From Echinococcus granulosus (Eukaryota > Platyhelminthes > Cestoda > Cyclophyllidea > Taeniidae): a DNA stretch of 32,631 nucleotides. The stretch's first letter is position 1; the number at the start of each line of letters is the position of its first letter. The stretch is from NCBI RefSeq assembly GCF_000524195.1, contig NW_020170444.1:60638-93268 (forward strand). Reading direction: 5' to 3'. Below are positions 22,562-32,631 of this stretch, in pieces. The notes beneath the pieces were generated by a model, which saw only the letters and a list, made by a program, of their open reading frames with translations, had not been told where the DNA came from and ran no database searches. Made by a program: the position numbers and the translations under genes.

Positions 22562-25500
22562 CTGCAACCCATGTGTGAAAGCAAAGACATCCATTACGTA
22601 TAAGTTAAACAAATTGTATAGTTATTTTTAAATTCGGGGAAAGTATCTCTTTAAGTTTCTCACATGATTTCCTACGTACATCGGCATCACTACTTTGCGT
22701 TTAGAGTATTTTGTTAATCCTTCTTAAAGTGGTTTCCGTGACATCTATGGAGAGGAGTAAAAAACATATATCTGAGAAAATAGATTTCAGTTAAAAGTAT
22801 GCTAACAGGTGAAATATCAAGGGAAGTGATCCACTTTGAGAGGGCTGATATCACAATTATAACGTGTAAAGTAATTGCAAGAGTTGTACACGTTTAGATC
22901 ATCTGAAAGTAACCGGTCATGCGGAATAGACTGGTGCATAAAAACGAATCACTCATTTAAAAGCATAAAGTATCTTGTTGCCACTACATGAAAAATTAAA
23001 CTAGCTTACACAGCATACTCATTCTCAAAATTTAATATCAATTATTCGAGATAAAATAAATTAAGACAATGTAAGAGAATTTATTGCAAAGGCTGATGGT
23101 ATTCAACTTACCTATTATTTACTTTAAACCTTACCGTAAATTAAAGTTTTGGGAACTGGCAAATATAGCGACAGATACGGCTGCCGTAATGCGTTAACTG
23201 TTGGTTTATTTCACGATTTTTGTGAGATGCTACTAAGAGCTTTACCATTGTGCCTCAGCGGGACAGCCGGTCTATGTTCTACGGAAAAGCTATTAACGTC
23301 CAAAGCGGCACTGGCCATGAAACCTCTGGAGGAGTTCGTTGCGCAGCTGTCCACCATACCTGCATAATTACATCAATCGGCCAAACATGCGATACCTCCT
23401 CTACTTCTCTAACTGCTGGATGGAACCCAAATAGATATTCCTGGACAGCACTGAAGTAAGAACCAGTTGTCCAGGAGGAATAAACTCGAAACCCTAACCC
23501 CTAAGAACCATGTTAATCCCTGTCTTTTGTTATTATCACTCTGCTTTTAGGCCAGTGTTTCTACCACTGGCGGTGGACATGTGTGATGGCCAGCCGAGTC
23601 TCCTTCCCTCAATGCAGTTCCCATACAGAAAAAAATCCAGATCCTATAGCAGTACCAAGAGGGATCAGTGACGCTGGGGTCAAGTACCTTCTCAGTCGCA
23701 TGGGAACTCGATGACCGACACGGCTTGCTCGTGGTTGTTTTTCTTACATCGCTAATTACGCTGTGATAACTGACGTGAGAGGTTGACCAAGAGGAGCGCC
23801 GAAGACGGCGTTGGAAAGAAGGGGATGGCTACGTACCAAGTTAATTGCTTGGTTTAACCCCCGGTATTGATTAAGGGGCCACTTAAGGGCTCCCCTACTG
23901 TAAATCCGACGGGAGGCCTGGCCTTCGGGCTATACCAGTAGCCCCAATCTTTTCTGCACGTTGATAATGCATATTCGGTCCACGCATTGCAACTTCCTTC
24001 GTCTTTAGAGTAAGCAAGGGATTTTACATCTATAATAGGTTGTAATTTAATGGGGATTTCCCTACGAAGGGTAAAATCTTGACCCAACAGTCCGATTTTA
24101 TAAGAATGAAATTTAGAAATTAGCAATTTCTACCATCCATGCCTAATGGAAGATGAATGGAGGAATAATTGCATCCACAAGAAGTAAATTACTCGAAAAC
24201 AACTTTTATTCATTTATTTTTTTATAAAATTAAAAAGTTATTTGTAGCAACCAATTTTCGGCAAACGTTAATCCGAAACCAGTTCTACTAAATTAATCGA
24301 CGAATTATGATGCGTGTGACAAAGAAGAGAGTGGAAGTAAAAAATGTCAGGAAATATTGTAATAACAGTTTAAGTGAAGTCTTGAACTTCCCAACTGCGT
24401 ACTGCCAACAAAAATTTTACCTTTTTTACAAATAATTTATTACCTTTTACTTTGAAAATCATATGCATAGGACGTCAAGTAGTGCAATTGTCTGGCTCTG
24501 CTGACTATTAAAAGTACGGGTCGTGTTACACAATTTAATGGAAATAATAAAAAAACCTCCGATGTTTATGATTTTTCCTCAATCATTTTTAAGATATCTG
24601 ATTTGAGCAAATAACAAGTAAGACATCCACTTCTAGGTAACCTGAGCATATATACATACAAATATTAGGGAAGATTAGTTTAACTGTATAAAATACCTGG
24701 CAAGCATCCGTAGACTCCGAGTTGCCGGCACAGATGAATGAGGAGTGAATATGGAAGTTTGGGTTCCAGAGCATTAATGGTGTGAAGATGTCTTTGCAGT
24801 CATCGAGAGATATGAGGGGAACGTTAATATGCCGCAGTAGCGGTGACACTTCGGCTCCTGTTTTAATCGCAAAAAAAGAGTTAAAGTTAGAAAAAGTCGA
24901 CTTATGATCCAATTTATCAAATGAATTACTTGCAACAAAATCGCAGATCAACAATGTTACTACCCGCACCAAATTGTGACCTCCTATTGTTGCTTTAAAG
25001 GATGGTGGGGGCTTCACTTCCTCAGAGTATCTTGATCCCAGTCCGTTCAAAATAATAAGCACCAGTTCGGTAATGAAAGCAGCAAAAAGTGTGAGGTAAT
25101 CACAAACACTTTGTTAGTGCATGGATGGCGATGATTTAGCTTTCTGTCCACGTTATATCCCTCATCCACCATTCATAGTATAATTATTACTTTAGTGGAT
25201 TTTTCATTCACTAACTACGAGAACTTCAAGAGAGAGGAGGGAAGTTGTGGACATATTCCATAAATCAACTAATATGTTGTGAGCGGCGTGTCTGTATCAA
25301 GTGACTATAATGTACATATTTTTACAAACAGGCGCCATTATCTTAGTGTGCTGGATTGTCTGTATATTTTTACCGTCAGAAAATTTTAACAAATGCTTAA
25401 ATTTAGATGTTTGTTTGAATAGGGTAATCATTTGAACTCATGAACAAATTGTTACACGACAATGGCATACTAAAGCACATTAAGTTTGGCTAATAAATGC

Positions 25501-28500
25501 GATTTGTGGCATATTATTGAAATGAATGACTTTAGAATAACCGAATACTAATTCAGTGTATTGCATTACTGCAATGCTTTTAATGTTGGTTTAAATGTAC
25601 AAATCACAATACGAGCTCTTCAATCACCGTGGTTTCAATTTTCTGATTAGTGCCACAGCGTCATATCCATGATTATGAGATTAATGTCCATAGCCATATC
25701 ATGGCTATCTGCACCTCAGTGATAGTTTTCCTTCATTGCAAAACTGGCTTATTAAGACTTTAGGAAAGGCTCAGACACTACATCATCGAGTTATCAAATA
25801 ACTTGTTGAAAACAATGCCGCACATTCCAGTATTTAAATGGGAAAAGCCACAAATCACTGACTTATTGAGATAAAGCAGCACTTGCGCTTTCTTATTCTT
25901 CGTCGTACTTTTATGGTGCATTTTGGCATATCGATAGGATGTTCCAAATATGAATTAAATCCTCTCCAACCTGATTATTTAAACCGAAACAAAACACGGG
26001 ATTGCTGAGGTTTCATGAAGGTTCCTGCATCTATTTTTTAGTACTTGTAGTATGCCTTATAAAGACTGGAATTTTTGTCTGCAATATTCGGCATCACTTT
26101 TTAGAAGTGTAGCAAACATCAAGTTGGATTTTGCTACTTGAACAGCTAATCATTCAAACGCATACATTTAGGTGATTTATTCTTTTTAAGCCCTCATTTG
26201 GCTTATCTTACTAGTCTTCTTTTCCCCTATTTTTTTTCGGAAATAAAGTTAATGACAAACCCTCCTCAGTGACTCCCCAACCGGCAACTGTGCAGACCGT
26301 TCCTGCCTTGAACTGCTCGCCTGGGTATGGCAGACAGGCTGGTTGCACATTCGCGTTAAATGAGACCGGACGCCTCAGTTTTAACAGAGCAATGTCGTCC
26401 AAAACGCCGTACTGATTGTCATAGTTATCTAAAGAGTTGAAAATCGTAGGGTAACAACTTTACATAAGTGTCTTAAGTAATTTCATCATAGGCTTTACAA
26501 GTTCTTAGTGAAGCTTTCTGTTTTAATCTAAAACCATTGAAATGAGCACTCAGTGACTTATTTCAAACCAAGGATCGTTTTGATTCTAACATGACAAAAA
26601 ATAATAAGATTAAATTGTCACAGTCAGTAAATTTAAGATTCCAAAGGTTGTGCATGACTTTCAGGATATTTAATGGCTTTTTAGTATCCAGGATACACTT
26701 TAACACTATTAAAAAGCATCAGAGTGAGGAATGCTGCCTATGCAAACGCTATGGAATTTGAGGACCACTTGGAAGAGCGACGATTTTTCTTCAGCAACTT
26801 AACAATAAAATACTTCCCCTACTTTCCTGATGGCTTAGAGTGGACATTGATTTCCATCCACATTCTACACCTCATGAAGCCGCAGTGGGTAAAGGAGCAA
26901 ATAAAAACTGGAAGCACTCCTACTATTAGCAGTGGATTGTCCTTCTGTTCCATACCCCCATGCTTTATCCGGTCAATGCAATTACAGCCTTTTAAAGGAG
27001 TTACTCACTCATTTATTTTAAATAACGAATTTTTACTCGTCTTGCATTTTTTTGAGTTTAGTTAGTCATTCAAATTAATTTTGCCTCTGATCAGATATGA
27101 ATTGAAAGCAGAGCCTCAATGGGGTTCCTAGTGATCACTTAAAGGCTCACATTTTCACTCGCTTATTTCTAATCTACAGTATCTAAAATAAGCAAAAAGC
27201 AATCATAAACTTTACTGAAAAGTAATTTTGAGGACCAATAAATCTCACTAAAAAGGCACTTCTCGTATACCTACCATCTCGTAAATGGGGGACATTTTCT
27301 GCCTGGATTTTAACCTTTTTTAAACACTTAGAACCACGGTATTTCCATATACCACTGTTTCTATTAATCCGTAATTTACTGCGTGCAAGTACTAATGCGA
27401 AGAAAATTATTTTGCATGCAAAAAAGCTACAACAATAAATTTATGTGAGATATTCAGACATTCTCTTGCCAAAGAGAAGCTCATAAACACCGAGTCATAA
27501 GCAATAAAGACAGAAGGCGGACCAGTTTATCACGCCCTACTGACAAGTCAATTGCTTTAAGTGGCAAAGCATGGGGAAGTGTTACCCACTATGGGTATGG
27601 TTACCAAAACTTGGTCATAACTTTCACTAAAGTGGAAAGGGCTCTGCCATGTAGTTTGCGAGAGTGATAAGTGTGACAGAGTCAAAAATTTCCCTTCATG
27701 GTGGCTGAAGCTACTTCGTGGTACTCATTCCGGAGTTAAAGAGACTGCAGGGGGAGATGATTTTGCTGTCCACTTTTTTCTGTTTGTCTTAAGGACTGTG
27801 GAATGTATATCAAGTTTATATCCAGGGCTAGGGCAGATAGAATGTTTAAGCGTAAAAAGCCTTTCTAAATGATGAGGAACATTTCACTAAGTCAAATAAA
27901 AAGCGATTTATAATTTTGAAATTCTCTTTAAAACAGAATTCTAATTGTCGGCGAATCCATAAATTTAATGTGTTAAAGTAAGCATGGTTATTCTTCTCCG
28001 TTGGAAACGTACTTTAGTTTGCATATTTGTAGAGAAAGAGTAAAAAAAGGCAGAAAACATTGCTGTTAAATTATTTAGTGTTACCCCTTCCATCCACCAG
28101 TTTTACGCAAAGGATGAAGCAAGACTATACTAACGCCAACAAAATATATAAATAAGATAGCGAAATTTTCATCATGCCATTTATAAGGAAAAATGAGATA
28201 ATTAAAAGTATTTTTAAAATGTTTTTTTTTGAAATCGGTCACCAATCCGTAAGGTTTTGAGTTTTTATCAGGGCTATGATATGCAGCACTATGAACAAAG
28301 GCTTTTGGGAGTTGAATATATTTCTTAATGATTTGAAATGGCAAGTCTTAATTTCAGTACCGTAAATATTTTTTTGCACTCGCTAAATACAATCATAACA
28401 GAAATAGTCTTATTTAATGCGTATGAGTTTAGGACACAAGTTCTACAAATTTTTATTACAATTATTGCTTCGCACACACCAAGGTATCATAGAATAAGCA

Positions 28501-31500
28501 ACTTAGGCATTTTTTGTTTTTTGAGTGTGCCATTTAGAAAGAGTGTCATCGTTTAAATGTTAGTAAGAATACCAACAGCTTTGGTTCGCCCGGTATATTA
28601 AATGAGTTTGGGTACTAAATGGCAGGGTTGCAAAAATTGATATTTTTCAGCTTACTCTCAGTAGAAGGGTAAATGAATATTTTTTCCACCTCATGATCCA
28701 CCTGGAATTCTTCCGGTTTGTGAAGGTTGTATTCTCCAACTCTCACCGTTAATCGCGAAGGGTCATGTGTCAGAGAGGGATCAAGCTGCGAACTAAGAGG
28801 TTTAGGAAGCTTTAGCATTTCAGCTGTCACACGAAGAAAAGGGCATTACTCAGACACTATGAATGCATTTATGGAGTTAAATGGCTTACTCAAAACAGTG
28901 CTTTGCGGTGAGAATCCAGGATGCGCTAATGAGCGAGCCACCGCAGATGTGGCCGACAAGCTTTTCGTGACTGGTTCGTGAAGGCCCATTGGTCGCGACA
29001 CTTTCCTCCGTAAATGATATTTCGCCTAGTTTCCGCAGTATTTCACGCATCTCCGAATCCCCCGCCAGACGCGCCAAGAGAGCTCGCAAATTCTGCTCTT
29101 TTACTCTCTTGATGACACTTTTCGGCTCTAATGACTGCAATGTTTTCAAACGAAATGATTCGGTGTGTATTATAGGCTATTTTGAAGAGTCGATTTCTTG
29201 GACACCTCTTATTAAATGCTAGAAAATGTAAAAGCAACTCATGCAAGAAATTAATATGCAATACTATTACTAAATATGGGTATTAATAGCACTTTTGGAT
29301 TGTAAACAGCTGTAAATGTATTGTAAACACATTCATTTCCTAAATCAACAACGACTAAATCACATAATGGTTAGAGGAATCATTAAAAAAGGGAAAAATA
29401 TAGGAATAAAAGCCTGTAAGTCGTTTTTGTGTAATGGGTTAGGAGAAAACAAGTTTTAAGGAGCATTAAATAGCTGCAGAACTTTATCAGCATCATATTT
29501 TATAATTTAGTTGTTTCTCACGAGAATACAAACTTGCTATGAATTCCATTTGCCTCCAGTCTAGTCCTGGGTGCTTCTGATTCTGTCTTACTTTTATTCC
29601 CCAATTATCTACTCCACCAGTGATCATTTGATTTTTTGATCATTTGATTTAAAAGGATATTCACCATTACTAAGAGAAGTACGGATCTTGTGAGTCCTGA
29701 GGAGGTGGAAAATCACTATCCCCCATTTATCCTAAAGTGTAGCATGAAGCCTTCCTATAGCTTATAAGTACATAAGAAAACTTTTGCCCCATAAAAGTTC
29801 TTTTATAAGATGGATTTGTGTGAAGTCATAGCTGCAAATGGTTTGCCTTCAGCAAGGGTATAATTCAGAGTGGAAAGTCTCAAATGTAGTCTGACACCCA
29901 CTATATACAGTTCACTGTGGTAAAGTGATGTCTCAAAAACGTGGGATGGTTTGCGCTTTGTTGGTAGTCAGTGATGTGCCCTTTCTTGTGACACTCGTAG
30001 AACAGTAATACTACACCTCAACACAACTTATTCGGCCAGTTAACATCTTTTTCCTGACGGCGCACTTTTATAATGAAAGTGGAAAAATGGAAGAATGACT
30101 TGGTGGTCTTTAAAACGCATTGCCATCTGTGTGTGGACATAGGTGAAGATCATCCGGTTAACCTCTACATCTTTCTTAGTTGGCGTAAATGTAAATGAAT
30201 GTTCTATGAAGCAGGTTGAACTGTACTGACAGTTGTTTTTGATGCAAAACATAATTTTTAACTGTAGAGAATAGAGGGTTTCCCTGAATGTAATGCGTTT
30301 TTTTGAGCTATTCGCTACTAAAGTTACATTTGTTGAGCCATTTCCCAGTGATGTGTTCTGCTGTTGCATATAATATCCTTTCCAAATGTAGTTGTCAAAT
30401 TACCTATTTTCCCGAGTCAATCCTTACAAAGATTTCAGCATTCACTTTTCCGCTATTTTACGTGAAATAATGATATAGTATCGACTCCACACCACCAACC
30501 ACCACATTTCTAATTTTATGAAGGATTTAAGAGGTTCCATTCCGGTATCCGGTTTTACCTCGATCACCAATCAAGCACATTGGAGGTACAGATGATGTGA
30601 CGTGATAAAATCATCTGTAGTGCAATTTTTTTAACTTCACACTTTAAGTTAACGAAAGTGTATTGTGCATATGTTGCTATTCTTTTTTAAAATACTCAAG
30701 CTTAGTGGGTTATATACAGTTGAAAAGACATGTAAAACCTACATAAAAGTGATGCTCTCTTGATTCCTTTGGGTAACCGCAGACAATTAATGTTGCTTTA
30801 TATTTTCTTCATTTATGGATAAAAGCCTCAGACGTTTACTGTAACTTCAAACAAGTAATTTTCCACTTTCAGGCACTAAAAAATTTTTCCATCCTCTCTC
30901 CCTTTTATGAGAAGATTTGTGATGTCATAATTGGGTTAATTAAGCATAGGAGAGTTACTTAAAAACCTCTTTTTAATGAATAAATCGGACCTCAAGGTCA
31001 CAAATAGACAAAATTTTGCAAAGGAAAACCAGAATGAGTTGCAGTTGAAGTGGATTCAGCATTGGATGTTGTAAATGCTCGGTGTTAAAGTGTTATCGGA
31101 TATGCTACTGAGAGTTCGACAGAAATTCGATCGTTGCATCCCAGACTTTTTTATTCGAAGAAGGCATAAAAAGTAGTATCCACTTATCACGAATGCCTTG
31201 AAACTCAACGAATTACCTGTGACGCCACTTCGCGCAATTAGGTGTCACAAACGACAAAACAGTACATGCAGCAATTGAAGGTGGTAATAAACAAGTCAAA
31301 AATTAAATGGGGATGTAAAAGTTTAACCGTGCCTTCATTGCTCCAATTTTATTCAAAATGGAGTTGCTGTAAAATTCTTAGTCTATTCGCATGGACTTCA
31401 AATAGGATAATTAATGATAGCTTGCAACTTCTTCTCCTTTTTTAAAGCAGAAAAAAAGCAGAACCAGACAAAGGGGGCAAAAAAAGGCTTCACCATTGCC

Positions 31501-32255
31501 AATGGTGTACTTTATTATAGTACAATGCACGCTGTTGTTGTGTTTGAAGGGAGTGGTAAAGCGGACAATGTTATCAACACCTTACGGCGAATCCGACACT
31601 TCCGTAATGCTTTTTAATGTTATGTGCATTATTTATGGGCCAATTTAATTGCCATCGGACAAACTTTTAATCAACGTTTAATGTTATTACCCTCTTATTA
31701 ACATCCGTTAGGCGAATGTTTCCACCGTAGGTCGTAAATACACATTGTACAAATATGTTACTACTATAAAAACATGTAATTGCCATTAGTAATAAGTTTC
31801 GATGCTATACTTTATCTTGCATAACCATTCTTTATCCCTCAGTGTAACTCTAGATGCTACTCACTGGAATTTCTTGTCCTGTTTCTACGTTTTATGTACA
31901 CTCTATACTTGCTTTTAGATGTTGTACTTTACAAAATAATGCCAGTAAGTTTGTAGCTTAGGTCTCAGTTTAAATTGCATCCCTCCTATTATCTCCCATT
32001 TCCAAGTAATGGAAACCTATGGGGGATGCTGTGCTTATGGGAAGTACTGTTAAGCAATTCAAAAATACATTCAACTAGAGGGATATAAACAACATGATTT
32101 ACTATTCCTTACTAATTCAACTGATGAATTTTCCGGTTTCAATTGGATTGACACTAACCATGGCCATTCGAATTGCCTTGACTCCACTCCGCCAATAATT
32201 CTTTTGGCCAATCCACCGGAGTGATATCGACTTCGGCCGCAGTGGTCCCTTATTG
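22397..32255 (-). CDS. Trypsin-like S1 serine protease zymogen with a 37-loop insert; N-terminus beyond the window
   Basis: A secreted peptidase of family S1 (chymotrypsin fold), predicted to cleave after Arg/Lys. Exons from the right: 32113 to 32255 (or 32248), 28890-29134, 28656-28792, 26261-26428, 24697-24857 and 22397-22561 (TAG at 22399-22397). All junctions are GT-AG with matching phase, and the mature chain from Ile16 is 320 residues against roughly 225-245 for ordinary trypsins. Catalytic His57, Asp102 and Ser195 are present, as is specificity Asp189 with Gly216 and Gly226. Five disulphides are predicted: 1-122, 42-58, 136-201, 168-182 and 191-220. Departures from the family are Tyr193, Lys56, Phe215 and a large insert before Cys42. 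Introns are 2978, 97, 2227, 1403 and 2135 nt. The signal peptide and any upstream domains lie off the right edge. Confidence 0.93.
22562..24696 (-). other. Protease intron between Gln192 and Tyr193
   Basis: A 2135-nt phase-0 intron. Two GC-richer stretches interrupt the AT-rich sequence. One is at 23150-23460, with overlapping plus-strand open frames of unknown type. The other is at 23480-23960, with a minus-strand frame ending [16 protein letters not shown] at 23854-24126. Both look like repeat debris and could not be assigned. Confidence 0.6.
24697..24857 (-). CDS. Protease exon with Cys168, Cys182 and specificity Asp189
   Basis: It reads [53 protein letters not shown]. The Asp of STDACQ is position 189, at the base of the S1 pocket, predicting trypsin-type (Arg/Lys) specificity. 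The exon ends exactly after Gln192 at CAG|gtattt, a common intron position in trypsin genes. Confidence 0.92.
24858..26260 (-). other. Protease intron
   Basis: A 1403-nt phase-1 intron, AT-rich. A short perfect inverted repeat (atagccat / atggctat, 3-nt loop) lies at 25690-25708. Nothing else is seen. Confidence 0.75.
26261..26428 (-). CDS. Protease exon with catalytic Asp102
   Basis: It reads [55 protein letters not shown]. The second Asp of LDDIALL is Asp102. Cys122 (PACLP), Cys136 (GTVC) and the AGWG strand are standard. Phases are A|AT (Asn) on entry and G|GA (Gly) on exit. Confidence 0.93.
26429..28655 (-). other. Protease intron before the Asp102 exon
   Basis: A 2227-nt phase-1 intron. 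The plus-strand open frame at 26724-27065 (113 codons, hydrophobic and aromatic-rich) has no recognised family and is probably chance. Nothing else is seen. Confidence 0.7.
28656..28792 (-). CDS. Protease exon, 60-loop to beta-strand before Asp102
   Basis: The acceptor aaacctcttag has a strong pyrimidine tract and a CTAAAC branch-point-like sequence. It supplies the single T that completes the split Asp codon (GA|T). The exon reads [20 protein letters not shown] and then [20 protein letters not shown] and YPSTE. The VRVGEYNL and V-x-x-I-x-x-H/Y-P features are typical of S1 proteases. An upstream AG at 28829-28828 would extend the open frame but breaks the phase. Confidence 0.9.
28890..29134 (-). 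CDS. Protease exon with a ~60-residue helical insert and the His57 site
   Basis: It joins the previous exon in phase 0 (acceptor cattgcag) and ends in phase 2 (TTT GA|gtaagc). Residues 1-60 of the exon are [55 protein letters not shown] and HEKLV. They are followed by the canonical [20 protein letters not shown] with Cys42, His57 and Cys58. The insert is highly charged with heptad-like Leu spacing, suggesting an amphipathic helix in the 37-loop. An alternative phase-0 acceptor (gaaaag|CTT, boundary about 28971) would remove the insert. The insert region is GC-rich and free of stops, which favours it being coding. Confidence 0.82.
29135..32112 (-). other. First resolved protease intron, 3.0 kb
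   Basis: A phase-0 intron between the activation exon and the His57 exon. It contains a 16-nt tandem duplication of tgatcatttgatttt at 29621-29650 and the integrase-like fossil listed at 31480-31617. The remainder is AT-rich. Confidence 0.65.
31480..31617 (+). mobile_element. Possible integrase N-terminal remnant
   Basis: The plus-strand frame reads [20 protein letters not shown] and [20 protein letters not shown] before a stop. The pattern hydrophobic-x-I-x-NGVLYY, then VV, then a basic V-I-x-x-L-R segment, resembles the region just before the zinc finger of Gypsy/KRBA2-like integrases (IxxGVLYY ... RVV ... EIIxxxH). The match is one short segment only; the His and Cys ligands are not visible. 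Confidence 0.35.
32113..32255 (-). CDS. Protease zymogen-activation exon (pro-Cys, KR|IIGG, WPWLVS)
   Basis: The exon reads [16 protein letters not shown] and then [20 protein letters not shown], ending KPENSSVEL at a gtaagg donor. The Arg before Ile16 (ATT at 32199-32197) is the predicted activation cleavage site. The Cys of DHCG would pair with Cys122, tethering the pro-segment after activation as in chymotrypsin-type and multidomain proteases. Two acceptors are possible, giving a 5' boundary at 32255 or 32248. The exon is too short for the ORF criteria and was found by searching for the WPW motif. Confidence 0.9.
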
Positions 32256-32631
32256 CTTAAAAAATGCACACATTATACATTCTTTTTAAGCAAGTAAAAG
32301 GAAATTTAAGGTGTTTTAAATTCATCTTGTAAAAGAATCATTATTATATTTAAGTGTAGAATTAAGCTATCGGATTGATAGAGTCCTACTGCCACAACTT
32401 TCTCAGAAATTTGACTGTTTTTTGGATGTATTCGCATTGATAATGTGCAACCTTGCAAAACCATAGCAAACCCAAAATTTAACGATTCATTTCAGTAAAT
32501 GTGGCTTAGCTTTCAAAGCCACTTTAATTCAAAACAGCCACCCCTTCATTTTGAAAATGAACTTAAACACGTCTCAACCTTGATGCAGTAAAATTAACAT
32601 GCGTGTAACATGTATTTTCCATCAGTCCATG
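32256..32631. other. Right flank, probably protease intron
   Basis: AT-rich sequence upstream of the activation exon. No open frame resembling a signal peptide or accessory domain is visible, so the 5' part of the protease gene lies beyond the window. Confidence 0.5.

Noticed and set aside
22561..22565. U12-type AC acceptor that would remove the Tyr193 codon
   Set aside because: The matching donor is a GT (CAG|gtattt) and a normal ttgcag acceptor sits directly before TAC, so a standard GT-AG intron is the simpler reading.
23480..23510. Telomere-like ccctaacccc
   Set aside because: Only about one and a half units, not a tandem array.
28793..28889. Extension of the protease exon upstream to include [12 protein letters not shown]
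   Set aside because: The acceptor at 28794-28793 after a strong pyrimidine tract is the one that completes the split Asp codon. The longer version breaks the phase with the His57 exon.
1..32631. CRISPR array, prokaryotic operon, phage or integron
   Set aside because: No regularly spaced repeats, ribosome-binding sites or long uninterrupted genes; all recognised genes contain spliceosomal introns.

Overview
This is eukaryotic, animal (metazoan) genomic DNA. It is AT-rich, and its genes are split into short GC-richer exons separated by introns that are either very small (29-97 nt) or 0.6-3 kb long. No bacterial-type ORF, operon, tRNA or rRNA was found. GGA adaptors are known from animals and fungi. 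The mix of roughly 30-nt introns with kilobase introns, a trypsin-like protease, and integrase-type transposon fossils fits a parasitic flatworm best (cestode, trematode or monogenean). That taxonomic guess is an inference, not a demonstration.

Three genes were reconstructed by hand. All lie on the minus strand, so they read from right to left. (1) A secreted trypsin-family serine protease zymogen runs from beyond the right edge to 22397. Six exons cover the disulphide-linked pro-segment, the Arg|IIGG activation site, His57, Asp102, Asp189 and Ser195, and all exon phases match. It has two notable features: a charged, helix-like insert of about 60 residues just before Cys42, and Tyr in place of oxyanion-hole Gly193. 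(2) A GGA-family clathrin adaptor (VHS-GAT-hinge-GAE) runs from about 16.43 kb to 4246. Twelve coding exons are resolved in matching phase; only the extreme N-terminus is uncertain. (3) Gamma-SNAP (NSF attachment protein gamma) runs from its ATG at 3415 to 1837. Six exons encode 271 residues, and the last C-terminal exon was not found.

Layout: 1-1836, flank with no recognised gene; 1837-3415, gamma-SNAP; 3416-4245, short intergenic gap; 4246-16428, GGA, whose introns hold a decayed integrase fragment (about 7.2 kb, plus strand) and an exon-like pseudogene island (about 13.3-13.7 kb, minus strand); 16429-22396, a 6-kb intergenic region with a complex inverted repeat (17.3-17.7 kb) and unassigned GC-richer patches; 22397-32255, the protease, with another integrase-like fossil in its first intron (31.5 kb); 32256-32631, probably protease intron.

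Gamma-SNAP and GGA both act in membrane traffic: SNARE recycling, and cargo sorting at the trans-Golgi/endosome. They are adjacent and head-to-tail, with 830 bp between them. The protease is a secreted enzyme and probably an unrelated neighbour.
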